A DNA stretch of 64,000 nt from Neoarius graeffei (lineage: Eukaryota > Chordata > Actinopteri > Siluriformes > Ariidae), in contig NC_083571.1 of assembly GCF_027579695.1 (NCBI RefSeq), positions 47,082,890 through 47,146,889 on the forward strand, written 5' to 3'. The notes below the pieces were generated by a model. It made no database searches. It saw nothing but the letters and a program-made list of their open reading frames with translations, and was not told the DNA's origin. Below, piece by piece: positions 46,329-57,993 of the stretch. Position 1 is the first letter of the stretch, and every line of letters begins with the position of its first letter. Position numbers and translations under genes: made by a program.

Positions 46329-46615
46329 GTAAGTACTGTTCAGTCACTGCTCTCGGCCAGTGGTTCTCAAGTCCAGTTCTGCTGTACCCATGCTCTCCAG
46401 AACTTTAGGTTGTTTAATGCTCCAACATTAAATTAGTTCATAACAGGTTTCATAATGAACAACTGATTTGCGTATACTGTGTCAGAGCATGAAGTAGTCA
46501 GGACTAGACACAAGAACCATATAATCTATCATAATGCCCTTTCTTCTGCTTTCTGATCAGAGGTAGAAGCCAAGATGAATCAGAATTTCTGCAGTTGTCC
46601 TGTTGCTCTTTTCAG

Positions 46616-46723
46616 GACTTTGTCATTGGCCTGTCAATCATCCTCAGGGGGACAATAATTGATCGGCTCAACTGGGCATTCAACCTTTATGATCTCAATA
46701 AAGATGGGTGTATCACCAAAGAG
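46616..46723 (+). CDS. kcnip2: kcnip2 exon, EF-hand 2 to EF-hand 3 (108 nt)
   Basis: It encodes [20 protein letters not shown] then [36 protein letters not shown] is the KChIP2 form (other paralogues have DINKDGYI). It is flanked by ttttcag and gtgaaa, in frame at both ends. EF-hand 3 binds calcium in this family. Confidence 0.97.
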
Positions 46724-46805
46724 GTGAAACTATCATTAACGTTTGAGATGGATGATACGTTGACGGTGAATGAAAAGAGCTCATTTTAATCTCCTTGGCT
46801 TCCAG

Positions 46806-46910
46806 GAAATGTTAGACATTATGAAATCAATCTATGACATGATGGGGAAGTATACATATCCCTGCATGCAAGAGGACGCTCCCAGAGAGCATGTAGAGAG
46901 CTTCTTTCAG
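46806..46910 (+). CDS. kcnip2: kcnip2 exon, between EF-hands 3 and 4 (105 nt)
   Basis: It encodes [19 protein letters not shown] then [16 protein letters not shown]. The acceptor is ttccag and the donor is gtgagc. Standard 105-nt exon of the family. The intron before it is only 82 bp. Confidence 0.97.
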
Positions 46911-47131
46911 GTGAGCCACACAAGCCATCAAACTCTATAACAATTCCCTATTGATTTGTTATTAATTTATACTGGATATATCATTTGTCTGACATATCTT
47001 CTTGATGAATGTTTCAATCTTCAGATTTCTGTTTTCATCCTGCTATTTCTTTGTTGTTCTTTTTTTTTTTTTTTTGAAACCCAAATAACTCCTTGTTTTC
47101 TGAACATTTTCCCATGGATATTATTTTAATC

Positions 47132-47483
47132 GGGTGGTGTAGTGGTTAGCACTGTTGCCTCACAGCAAGAAGGTCCTGGGTTCGAGCCCAGCGGCTGGTG
47201 AGGGCCTTTCTGTGTGGAGTTTGCATGTTCTCCCATGTCTGCGTGGGTTTCCTCCGGGTGCTCCGGTTCCCCCCACAGTCCAAAGACATGCAGGTTAGGG
47301 TAATTGGTGGCTCTAAATTGACCGTAGGTGTGTGTGTGAATGGTTGTTTGTCTCTGTGTCAACCCTGTGATGACTTGACAACTTGTCCAGGGTGTACCCC
47401 GCCTCTCGCCCATAGTCAGCTTGGATAAGCTCCAGCTTGCCTGCGACCCTGTAGAACAGGATAAGCGCCTACAGATGATGGAT
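47132..47483 (+). mobile_element. V-SINE-like SINE next to a kcnip2 3' splice site
   Basis: It lacks the first head bases (starts gggtggtgtagtgg) and ends in gatggatgg. The flanking duplication atggatattattttaatc occurs at 47114-47131 and 47482-47499, overlapping the tail. The right copy lies just before the polypyrimidine tract of the exon at 47521. Confidence 0.88.
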
Positions 47484-47520
47484 GGATATTATTTTAATCT
47501 TTTTTTTTTTTATCTTTCAG

Positions 47521-47583
47521 AAAATGGACCGTAACAATGATGGTGTGGTCACCATTGATGAGTTCATTGAGTCATGCCAAAAG
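47521..47583 (+). CDS. kcnip2: kcnip2 exon, EF-hand 4 (63 nt)
   Basis: It encodes [20 protein letters not shown] and K. The loop [12 protein letters not shown] has all ligand positions for calcium. It is preceded by a long T run and ctttcag, and followed by gtttgt. Confidence 0.97.
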
Positions 47584-47789
47584 GTTTGTAATTACACTAA
47601 AACAAATCATTACCTAACTCAATATATCTCGTATATGCTGGAACGCCAAGAAAACATCTGACTTTTTACACACTGACTTTTCCCTAGCAAAAGTAGGGGC
47701 AGTGCTACCTAGCTAATTCTGCTGGAATTGTTGATGTGCAACAAGCAATAGTAAAAAAAAAAATAAAATAAAAAAATAAATATATATAT

Positions 47790-48397
47790 GAGTGATTCCA
47801 CGCTTATGGGTACTGAAATGGGGACATGAACGTATTTTTAAAAATTCACCTAAAACCATTTCTTTTTTTTACCATCAGGTCACAAAACATGTAATCTTTA
47901 ATGAATGATATGTTAAAAGATAACTTTAATTTTCTGAGATGTAATAAAAACATATTTATATGCCAAAGTCAGAACGTAACAGAAATGTTGTGGACATATA
48001 TATTCTCAATTTTAACAATGTAGAATTACTTTTTGAAACATAGGAAGGTGATGTTTTAGCAAATATAATTAATAAACATGTGTAGTAGAATAAACATACA
48101 CATTCTTTCAATAAGATTAACATGGTATATAACTAGATTGTAATTAATTTGTAACAGACGCGAGATGGACAATCGTAACAGAAGTAATGTAACAGACATC
48201 ATTTTGGAACTCATAGGCTTGACTTTGGCATATAAATATGTTTTTATTACATCTCAGAAAATTAAAGTTATCTTTTAACATATCATTCATTAAAGATTAC
48301 ATGTTTTGTGACCTGATGGTAAAAAAAGAAATGGTTTTAGGTGAATTTTTAAAAATAAGTTCATGTCCCCATTTCAGTACCCATAAGCGTGGAATCA

Positions 48398-48400
<3 letters not shown>
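47790..48400. mobile_element. Foldback MITE with about 180-bp inverted arms
   Basis: The arms 47790-47971 and 48219-48400 are near-perfect reverse complements (gagtgattccacgcttatgg at one end, its complement at the other). Repeated gtaacag words lie in the centre, and (TA)n lies on both sides. No coding capacity. Inverted symmetry continues into the flanking TA tracts, so the target duplication is hidden. Confidence 0.85.
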
Positions 48401-48443
<43 letters not shown>

Positions 48444-48444
<1 letters not shown>

Positions 48445-48809
48445 GCGGCACGGTGGTGTAGTGGTTAGCGCTGTCGCCTCACAGCAAGAAGGTCCGGGTT
48501 CGAGCCCCGGGGCCGGCGAGGGCCTTTCTGTGCGGAGTTTGCATGTTCTCCCTGTGTCCGCGTGGGTTTCCTCCGGGTGCTCCGGTTTCCCCCACAGTCC
48601 AAAGACATGCAGGTTAGGTTAACTGGTGACTCTAAATTGACCGTAGGTGTGAATGTGAATGGTTGTCTGTGTCTATGTGTCAGCCCTGTGATGACCTGGC
48701 GACTTGTCCAGGGTGTACCCCGCCTTTCGCCCATAGTCAGCTGGGATAGGCTCCAGCTTGCCTGCGACCCTGTAGAAGGATAAAGCGGCTAGAGATAATG
48801 AGATGAGAG
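48444..48809 (+). mobile_element. Young V-SINE-like SINE in the last kcnip2 intron
   Basis: The exact target duplication atatatataaaat lies at 48431-48443 and 48810-48822. It inserted into the (TA)n tract beside the foldback MITE. The head boxes are intact. Confidence 0.88.
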
Positions 48810-49146
48810 ATATATATAAAATCAGTCCAAAGTCTGGTATGACTTAACAATTAGAATTTCCTTCTTCCTTCTTCAAAGTCCAACGTATGGTTTTCAGTTG
48901 GCTCACGAGACCTCGGCTTGCAAATTCACAAGTTAAAATTCACCTTCAGAAAAGCTGACATAAAGCGACACAACTGTTACCAGAAACAAATGTATCATTC
49001 ACGTCCTGAGTCCTTTCCCTGTCAGTAAACATTTATCACCATAGCAAATCGTAAATGAACCGTAGATGTTGACACCTCAGTATATGACTAGGGGAAAAGT
49101 CATAGGCCTGTATAACAATGTGGCGTCCGTCTGCCATTTCTCACAG

Positions 49147-49194
49147 GACGAGAACATCATGCAGTCCATGCAGCTGTTTGACAACGTCATTTAG
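49147..49194 (+). CDS. kcnip2: kcnip2 last coding exon
   Basis: It encodes DENIMQSMQLFDNVI and a TAG stop, the conserved KChIP C terminus. The acceptor is ttctcacag. With the preceding exons the total coding length is a multiple of three for both alternative N termini as far as they are visible. Confidence 0.97.
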   Translation, partial: DENIMQSMQLFDNVI

Positions 49195-50275
49195 GGCCAC
49201 GCTGTGGTGGAGAGGAGAGTGTAAGAGCCTGAGAGAAGTGACTAAGACATTCAGACTGGTCAACCAGAAGCTACTTCCTCCTCCATGTCCCCTCTTCACC
49301 CAGCCAGAGGACTGTCATCATTCTGTTTCTTTCTTTCTCCCAGAGACATAGTGGAAGATGATGCACCAGGGTTGGCTTCTAGATCCACTTCAATAACTTG
49401 TTTTTCTTACATCCCTGAAAGCATTAAACATAGCTGGACTCAAGATGAAGCCAGCTTGACACATTTCACATGTAACCAGAAACTTGGAGGAACATGAAGT
49501 GATGATAGACGTGAAAGAAACTGACTGACCAACATCTAGCTAGAAGATATGGCCGATGGTGGTATTTTTGTTTGTTTTGTTTTAAATAACTGACTGATTT
49601 TTCTTACCGCATGATGTCAAATAACCTACACTATGTAACGTACCTATATACCGAGCTAGTCCAAAGCTTGTCTGTTGTCAAATGGCCATCCACATGTGCC
49701 TCGCTCAGACTGTGTGCTGTTGTGTGCACCATCCAAGTCCCTCCATTCAGCAACCAATAGAAATAGACACAGTCTATGCCTGTACATTCCAGACAGGTCA
49801 ATAGAAAGTGACTCCTTGGCCTTGAAGTCCTTAGCACTTAACAGTTTAGACTGGGGTTTTTTTTGGTAAGAGAGGTTTTGTCCTTTTCAGCCCATGAAGC
49901 GTCTCATTAAGTAGACGAGTTTCCCATGTATCGTATAAAAACGGCAGAGTGGAGCTCTACTGCATTAATGCTACCCTATGTTCTCACTGTGAACGCATAT
50001 AAAATATGAATTGTGAACTCATTACTGCTGGTAGGATCCACTAATGATAAATTCAATGTTTTACATCCCTTCCATTCCATGTATCTTATTCATAAAAAAG
50101 AATATTTCACCAATTTCAGGCAGAAATAAGGACCAGTGATCATAGGCAGCTCTGAAGGGTGGAGAGACCAGCAAGCTTGTCCATGCACCGAGTGTCCCTC
50201 CAACACCAAAGACACCCACCATGATCCATACTTAGAAGGGTTTTTAATTGAAAATAAAAAGTACAAATAAACACT
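49195..50275 (+). other. kcnip2: kcnip2 probable 3' UTR
   Basis: There is no repeat in the first 1 kb after the stop. Two AATAAA signals lie at 50253-50258 and 50266-50271, so cleavage is expected soon after. The end point is an inference from these signals only. Confidence 0.55.
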
Positions 50276-50702
50276 TACAGTGGGGAATGTAAGAGGATGG
50301 CAATGGTATGAAGTACCAAATGGTGGGTATTTTTGCTAAATGGAAAAATGCAAGCCAAACAATTTAACAAAACAAATGCTAATATAATATATTATCACAA
50401 GTTTATTGAGGATTTTAAGTCAGGTTTAGTAATCAGCCTGTTTGCATTTTTGGGGAAACTGTGGACTAATATGATACCTTGCATATGTATTCACCCTTTT
50501 GTAGTGTTACAACCTGGAATTGAAATTAAATTAATTAGGATTTTTAACATTTGATTGACCCATCAATTGTTTTGGTGTGCAAAATACAAAAACAAACAAA
50601 CAAAAAAGCAGACATTTTTGGTTGCATACATATTCACCCCTACTTAGTCACTACTTGGTAGAATCTCCTTCTGCAATTGCAGATGCAGGTCTTTTGAGAT
50701 AT

Positions 50703-51043
50703 GGATGGCATGGTGGTGTAGTGGTTAGCACTGTTGCCTTACAGTAAGAAGGTTCTGGGTTTGAGTCCAGTGGCTGATGGGGGCCTTTCTGTGTGGAGTT
50801 TGCATGTTCTCCCCATGTCTGCATGGGCTTCCCCCACAGTCCAAAGACATGCAGGTTAGGCTAACTGGCGGCTCTAAATTGACCATAGGTGTGAATGTGA
50901 GTGTGAATGGTTGTTTGTCTCAGCCCTGAGATGACCTGGAGACTTGTCCAGGGTGTACCCCACCTCTCGCCCATAGTCAGCTGGGACAGGCTCCAATTTG
51001 CCCACGACCCTGCACAGGATAAGCAGTTGTGGATAATAGATGG
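50703..51043 (+). mobile_element. Older V-SINE-like SINE inside the Tc1
   Basis: The core is shortened after ctgcatgggcttcccc. The tail is atggatgg type. Imperfect duplications cttttgagatatg at left and cttttgggatatg at right flank it. Confidence 0.8.
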
Positions 51044-51630
51044 ATGGATGGCCTTTTGGGATATGCTTTGATCTTGATCAGCTTTGCATATTTGGATTTG
51101 GATATTTTTGCAAAATTGGTGAACAGGAATTTCAAGACTCGCCACAGATCTCCGTTGGATTGAGGTTTGACTGGGTCATTCGAACACATTCATGTTCTTG
51201 CTTTTGAACCACTCCAGTACAGCTTTGGCAGTATGCTTTTTATAATTGAACCTCCACCATGTTCTCAAGCCTGAAACAGGCTTTCTTTTTAGACTCTGCC
51301 ATGCATTTGGGTCCACCCATCTTTGCCATAATCAGCCCTGACCAGCTTCATCAACATCTTAGTGCATCATGATTGTGTGGCTGGTGTTTTCAGGGTGATG
51401 AACAGTGTTGGGTTTTCATCAAATGTAGTGCTTTGAACCGAGGCCAAAAAGATCCAGTTTGGACACATTCGTACAGAGAACCTTTCTCCGTTTGCCTTGG
51501 TTGTTCTCTGACTAATGCCATCCTTACCTGGTCAGTCACTTTTGGTGAAATTATTAGTTTGATATCTCCAGAATGAGTGGTTGAATGCTTGTAGATTTTA
51601 TATGGAATTATCATTGTAACAAGATTTGTT

Positions 51631-52009
51631 GGGGCGGCACGGTGGTGTAGTGGTTAGCGCTGTCGCCTCACAGCAAGAAGGTCCTGGGTTCGAGCCCCGG
51701 GGCCGGCGAGGGCCTTTCTGTGTGGAGTTTGCATGTTCTCCCCGTGTCCGCGTGGGTTTCCTCCAGGTGCTCCGGTTTCCCCCACAGTCCAAAGACATGC
51801 AGGTTAGGTTAACTGGTGACTCTAAAATTGACCGTAGGTGTGAATGTGAGTGTGAATGGTTGTCTGTGTCTATGTGTCAGCCCTGTGATGACCTGGCGAC
51901 TTGTCCAGGGTGTACCCCGCCTTTCGCCCGTAGTCAGCTGGGATAGGCTCCAGCTTGCCTGCGACCCTGCAGAAGGATAAAGCGGCTAGAGATAATGAGA
52001 TGAGATGAG
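51631..52009 (+). mobile_element. Young V-SINE-like SINE inside the Tc1, 12-bp duplication
   Basis: The exact duplication acaagatttgtt lies at 51619-51630 and 52010-52021. The head boxes and gagatgagatgag tail are intact. One extra A in the core (ctctaaaattgacc) distinguishes it from its relatives. Confidence 0.92.
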
Positions 52010-52205
52010 ACAAGATTTGTTTTGATAGCTGTTTGGTCTTCGTGATCCAGTTTGTTTAGGTATGCTCCCTGACAAACTCACACTCATGGGACAGTTTAAT
52101 TGCACACAGAAGGACTTCATTCAGCTACTTATGTGAGTTCCTGATGGCAACTGTTTGTAAACATGGAAAATTTAAAAAGGTTGTAAATACATATGCAAGG
52201 CAGTG

Positions 52206-53117
52206 TATAATGGACTGCACACTGTCAGTGAAAGCCCAGGATTGTTAATAAACTGTTAATGATTAAAAAAAAAATTAACAAGCACTCATAAATCACTTTT
52301 AGGGAATTAGAGTAGAAGCAATTCTTTGTGAGGTGTGAGCTTCAATTATGCATGCGAGCATTTCTTAATAATGCACCATTTGAGTCACTATCACATTCAC
52401 AGCAGCTATGTGGTTGTACCATCTTTAAGCAATGAAATCTAAGGGTTGAGATATGTGATGTTTACATTACAATGAATTAGTTCTAATCAGCTATATTCAG
52501 TGTTGAGAGGTGCGGGTATGCCAGAACACAACGAACTTAAATATGGAAGCAATAATTTTTGATTAACATCAGCCAGTATCGCGACTGAACCATATCAGTT
52601 TAACTTGCCCATTAAGGTAGAGTGGCGATGCTCATTTATTATTCAAAACTCCAATCAGGACAATTTATTTAAAGGTTTATGCAAATGCTCTCTTCCACAT
52701 GCCACAAAGGATTGTGTGCTGCAAAAAAAAAAAAAAAAAAAACCCACACACACACACAACAAAGGTTCTTATCCTCATTAAAAAGAACATTTTCCCTCCT
52801 CAAGAAGGTTCAACGATGGTAGATGTTTCGACACAATCGTGTTACTTTCTGCACCATTTTTCTGTTGGCATAGGTGGTCAGAAAGAATGCATGTAAGGTA
52901 TGTTGAGAGTATGGTATCTTGGCAAACAATTAATTAAATGAAAACTGTTTTGCGTTAAAGTTCTTTTGCTTTTTTAAACCAAACACCAACCAACATCTCT
53001 TAACTGAACGTCCTTGTATAAAAAGAAACTCCAATAATCCAAATATCTTTTGACATGATCAAATAAAGACTGGCTCTAACTAAATATTTCACAAAAGAAG
53101 CACACATTTTGTTTATT
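52206..53117. other. Intergenic stretch, nothing recognised
   Basis: An A run followed by (CA)n lies at about 52722-52759. No exon or element end is visible. Confidence 0.45.
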
Positions 53118-53350
53118 TCAGAGAAGTATTCATCCCCCTTGGTGTTTGTCCTGTTTTGCCGCATTACAAGCTGGAATTAAAATGGATTTTTGGAGAATTA
53201 GTACCATTTGATTTAAGCATGCCTAGCACTTGAAAAGGTGAAAATTGTTTTACTGTGATACAAACAATAATTAAGATGAAAAAACAGAAATCTGGAGTGT
53301 GCATAGGTATTCACTCCCCAAAGTCAATACTTTGTAGAACCATCTTTTGG
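53118..53350. mobile_element. Internally deleted Tc1 fragment, family A
   Basis: Carries the 5' non-coding region of family A (agaagtattcatcccccttg to ggtattcactcccc). It is then joined directly to 'aagtcaatactttgtagaac', which in Tc1 elements belongs next to the other end. The transposase gene has been lost between. Confidence 0.65.
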
Positions 53351-53461
53351 ATGTATTTTAATTGTAATGTGTACACTCTGAGCTGGAGTTACTCACAGGC
53401 ATCTTCTGTTGTGGAGGAAGAGGGAAAGAAAAAAAAAAAGTTTCTTAACTAGTGTTGCCTT

Positions 53462-54252
53462 AAAGCTAGACTGCCTTTCAAAATTTTTCAAGTTGAGGTC
53501 ATAAAAATAATTTTCCCTGACACCCAATTATTTTTGTTTAGTGGACCGAAAGCTACTGAATTCGAATCACAGACTTCCAATTTTATTAGGTTTAAAAAAA
53601 AAAAAAAAAAGAATTTAGAGCAACGTGGCCCTAAATTCTCCGCTATTTTTTCCTGCTTCACCATGACCCAATTCAAGATACTACGTCATGCATCACATGA
53701 TGGGCTTTCCCCGTTCACGCAAGACATTGTGGGATACAAATTTGAAACAGGAGAGAAAAATGGCAGATGTGAGTGTGCGAATGAAACGTGAAAGACTGAC
53801 TACAGTAACAGAAAGCAAGAAGAAAAGACGTTATGTTGCAAAGGAAAGGAAACGCAGGACCAAACTAAATAATATCGGCGGTCAGCGAGCACCTCGGTGT
53901 GATCAGCTGTTCATTTAGAGACAGAATGATGGAACTTTCAGTGCACGGTCAAGGTAAACCTGTAGATGGCAGTAATGCAACACTGTGGATGCCAGCTGCC
54001 ATAAAACCCAAAAGAAGAAAGTAAACCTGCGCATGCGCGCACAGACTTCCTCTGTCTGCTTGACTGTGCGAAGCGAGCGATTTCATGCACGTTATTTGCT
54101 CGGGAATCCCTTCAAATTAAATAACTTCCCAGCCACAGAATGGCCTGCATTTTTTTTTTTAGATATTACAGAAATAAACATACAACAACCACATTTCAGA
54201 GGGAACTAAATTTCACCGATTTTATGAAATCGAAAGGCCGTCTTGCTTTAAC
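53462..54252. mobile_element. Unclassified DNA transposon remnant with inverted ends
   Basis: The ends share aaagcNagacNgcctttc in inverted orientation (left at 53462, right ending about 54252). Inside, a forward frame from ATG 53759 reads MADVSVRMKRERLTTVTESK followed by a Lys/Arg-rich stretch and a stop at 53918. It could be the basic N terminus of a lost transposase. Family unknown. Confidence 0.55.
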
Positions 54253-54912
54253 TAAATGTTACAATCAGAGCATAATATTGTTTAACTGAGCAGATTTGCA
54301 GGGCTTTGATTCTGGTTGGCAGACATGCTCTTCTCATTTTCCCAAAATGCATTAGGTTTTGTTTTGCTTTGCCTTTAATCCCCATTTCAGCATCAATGGA
54401 CAGTGTTGTTCAGGCAAAAATCGCTCCTGTGGTACCTGTTCATACTCGCATGAAAAAGTTAATAATCTGTTGTATTAACCATTTCTTAGGAAACAAAAAA
54501 GAAAACCATGTATATTTTGTAAAGAGATGACAAAAAAACAAACAAACCCACAACTGCTATGCAATGACAGGTGAAGTGTCTAAATTGTTGCAATGTCTGT
54601 AGTAAACCATAGTATTAAACAGATCTAATATTATGCCAGATTACTGGTCATGTATTACTTCCACTTTGGGTTCTCATAGAACAGCAATATCTGTTGCTAC
54701 GTGAACCATGAGAGGCATGATGACTTTCAAAATTGTATTGTTTTCTCAAACAACTTGTGCCTTGTGCATTTAAGCCAGCATTAGTCATAACACTGATCAG
54801 AATCAGATCAATAAACCCCAATAACTTAATAGAAATGGACATTTATGTGTAAGAAATAAAACATAACATGGCATGCTCTTACAGGAAAATAATCAAGGAC
54901 AGGGTGGGGTGA
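54253..54912. other. Intergenic stretch, nothing recognised
   Basis: AT-rich sequence without exon or repeat signatures that I can name. Confidence 0.4.
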
Positions 54913-55289
54913 GGGGCGGCACGGTGGTGTAGTGGTTAGCGCCGTCGCCTCACAGTAAGAAGGTCCGGGTTCGAGCCCCGTGGCCGGCGAGGGCCTTTCT
55001 GTGCCGAGTTTGCATGTTCTCCCCGTGTCCGCATGGGTTTCCTCCGGGTGCTCCGGTTTCCCCCACAGTCCAAAGACATGCAGGTTAGGTTAACTGGTGA
55101 CTCTAAATTGAGCGTAGGTGTGAATGTGAGTGTGAATGGTTGTCTGTGTCTATGTGTCAGCCCTGTGATGACCTGGCGACTTGTCCAGGGTGTACCCCGC
55201 CTTTCGCCCGTAGTCAGCTGGGATAGGCTCCAGCTTGCCTGCGACCCTGTAGAACAGGATAAAGCGACTACAGATAATGAGATGACATG
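54913..55289 (+). mobile_element. Young V-SINE-like SINE, 12-bp duplication
   Basis: The exact duplication agggtggggtga lies at 54901-54912 and 55290-55301. Full length, with the head boxes intact. Confidence 0.92.
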
Positions 55290-55301
55290 AGGGTGGGGTG
55301 A

Positions 55302-56090
55302 TGTGGTCCGATGTGAAGCGAAGTTACTCTTATTGACTATGTTCCAATAACAGCATGTCCTGGAATGGTTTTAGTCCTCTCATACCACAGTGATTTGCCA
55401 ACAATTATCAATAAAGAGCATCCTTTTTAAGTGTTTAATCGTTTAAATTAATTGTAACTATAAATATTTAAGACAAAAAAAAAAAGAAAAAAAAAAGGCA
55501 TCCTGTCATGTTACCAAAAAAATGGAAACTGCAAAGTCCTCTGTCCTGGAGAGTTTCCTGGGGTAGAAAACTAACTGTGACAAAAAGTTTACAGAAGCAC
55601 AGTTGTGTTACAGAAAATCAAATTAACCAACACCTTATGACCAATCAGAAACGAGAATTCAATAGTGCTAGTGTCATTTTGCCAAAACATACAGAACTGG
55701 AAAAACTAAAGATTAATTCATGACTAATGTGAACTCTGATATGGTACATTATTATTATTATCATCATCATCGATAGTAATTGTGTGTGGATGTTTCTGGG
55801 CATGATTAACATTCAACTTAAATGTAAAGAGCATATTTAAAAAAAAACGGTATACATGAATAGTAGTTTTATTTACATTCTCATTTAAAAAAAAACAAAA
55901 AACACAACACAGCTCCTATTTCAAATCAGAGAATACAATGAGTGACCAAAATCACACTCAAGTCTAAATTATTCTGATTAATAAGATCCAACAACTTATT
56001 TGTATGATTTATAGATGGTGGCAAAAGCCGGCAAACTCTGCATATTTTGCAACTGGGAAAAGAGAAAACGTAGCTCATTATTAACAATTC
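55302..56090. other. Intergenic stretch, nothing recognised
   Basis: Contains an A run near 55473-55498 and an (ATT)/(ATC) tract near 55749. No gene is seen. Confidence 0.4.
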
Positions 56091-56252
56091 CAGTGTTGTA
56101 GTCGAGTCACCAAACCTCGAGTCCCCAGTGTTCAAGTCAAGTCATTAAAAAAAATTTCGAGTCGAGTCAGAGAACAAGACCCCATCTGCACCATTTGACG
56201 GTGGCTGTTACTGCCTTTATGTGAAAGCGTCTCTGCTACTGTATTGGACTAA

Positions 56253-56966
56253 GGCCAAGTTTACATTAGACCGTATCTGTCTCGTTTTCTTCGCGGATGC
56301 ACTGTCCGTTTACATTAAACCGCCTGGAAACGCCGGGAAACGGGAATCCGCCAGGGTCCACGTATTCAATCCAGATCGTGTCTGGTCCGGTGCTGTGTAA
56401 ACATTGAGAATACGCGGATACGCTGCGCTGAGCTCTAGCTGGCGTCGTCATTGGACAACGTCACTGTGACATCCACCTTCCTGATTCGCTGGCGTTGGTC
56501 ATGTGACGCGACTGCTGAAAAACGGCACGGACTTCCGCCTTGTATCACCTTTCATTAAAGAGTATAAAAGTATGAAAATACTGCAAATACTGATGCAAAT
56601 ACTGCCCATTGTGTAGTTATGATTGTCTTTAGGCTTGCCATCCTTCCACTTGCAAGTGGTAAGTGACGCGCATGCCCGATATGCGCTGGGATCACACACA
56701 CAGCGGCTCAGTCCCGAATCACTGCTCGTGCGCTTCACTCGCGCGCTCTGTGAGCTGCGCAGGGCCGGAGTGCGCACCCTCCAGAGGGCACTCGCTGTTC
56801 AGGGTGGAGTGATTTGGAGCGCAGGATGCCTGCGGAGCCGAGCGTATCCGTGTATTGGCGTTGCTGTGTGCACGCGAATCGTGTATTGGCGTTGCTGTGT
56901 GCACGCGAATCGTTTTAAAAACGTTCATCTGATGATCCGCTGATACGGTCTAATGTAAACCCCACC
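56253..56966. mobile_element. PIF/Harbinger-type MITE, copy 2
   Basis: It is 714 bp with the same ends as 39056-39756 and a taa duplication at 56250-56252 and 56967-56969. The empty site is preserved in the other hAT copy near 16734 (ttggactaacgttactgc). Confidence 0.92.
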
Positions 56967-57092
56967 TAACGTTACTGCTTGACTGCCCCATTTTAGTTAA
57001 TAGGCTACAGATAAAAAGCTAGTTCATCACTCAGCAAGCCCCGCCCACCATCAACAGGGCAAATAACATGAGAGAGGGTTAACACTAGCTAG

Positions 57093-57431
57093 TTAATCAG
57101 TCAGCAAGCAAACCTCACCATCAACAGAACAATGAACATAGCGTGTCACTTCCTTCTCTGGGTGGAGTCTTACCAAATGACGATTGAAGTTCGACGTTGT
57201 CCCCATCGTCTCCTCAATAGTTCTACATATGGAACATATAGCAGTGCGTTTTTTCCCCACTGCACGAGAAGTCTCTATAAGCAAAGCGGACAATCCTAGA
57301 GGCTTCTCTCCAGGCATTTTAGCGCCATTAACGTTAGTTTGTTCCTGAACATGACGTATGAACAGGTGAATGTGCATTCTCTTGCACGAAATTAGTATAA
57401 AAATTAATGTACGAGTCCAAGTCTGAGTCAT
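57093..57431 (-). pseudogene. BED zinc-finger segment of a hAT transposase
   Basis: The reverse frame contains AICSICRTIEETMGTTSNFN then RHLVRLHPEKE, a C-x2-C ... H-x4-H BED-type finger that hAT transposases use for DNA binding. No dimerisation or catalytic domain follows inside the element, so only the first coding segment was kept. The reading frame upstream of the finger is of doubtful coding value. Confidence 0.7.
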
Positions 57432-57802
57432 TAGTGCTCAAGTCCAAGTCAAGTTATGAGTTCTTAAAATCAGGGCATGAGTCAGACTTGAGTACTATAA
57501 GCCTGAAAAATTAATCTGCTTAAAAAAGCTGGAGGACATGTAGATATATAAATAAGCTCTAAATAAATTAAGCTTTTCTTTCAGTGGACTGAATAGTAAC
57601 TGAGGAGATGAAAGAGGTTGTGGGTGTGATGATAGAACATTTATATCAGGAAAGGGTATGCAAACTTTTGCACTGCATAATAAGAGCCATTTTATTTGTG
57701 CTATTTGAGAATCGTGTGACTGACTTAAGGGTGGCACTGGTATTCTGATGAAGTCAACGTAATTCATGTTGAGTATGACCTGCCGCGTGATCGCAAACAA
57801 CG

Positions 57803-57993
57803 TTTATTATCTTCATTTCAATAAACAAGCTGATAAGTTACATTATGATAAAAGATTCCATCACCACATTGACTTAAATGCATCTGAAATGTCATGAAAT
57901 ACTTCTGAGCAATCTCAGAACTTACTTCCTGTCAAACACAGTGACTTGTATCGATATACAGTCTTGATCTGAACAGAGGCCGAAAGTGAAGGA
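57803..57993 (-). other. cox15: cox15 probable 3' UTR
   Basis: The first AATAAA on the reverse strand after the stop codon is at 57803-57808 (TTTATT on +). This gives a 3' UTR of about 190 nt. Inferred from the signal only. Confidence 0.5.

Larger units (their letters stand above)
50470..52205 (-). mobile_element. Degenerate Tc1-like element with two nested SINEs
   Basis: The ends resemble family C (left accttgcatatgtattcacc, right catatgcaaggcagtgta). Reverse-strand fragments correspond to the transposase but with many stops. The SINEs at about 50700-51045 and 51631-52009 divide it into three parts. Confidence 0.7.
56091..57505 (-). mobile_element. hAT-like element, copy 2, carrying a nested MITE
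   Basis: The ends are cagtgttgtagtcgagtcac and, from the right, caggcttatagtactcaagt. The flanking octamers aacaattc and aaaaatta agree at 6 of 8 positions, a plausible decayed duplication. It contains the Harbinger-type MITE at 56253-56966. Outside that insert it is close to 16524-17344. Confidence 0.75.
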
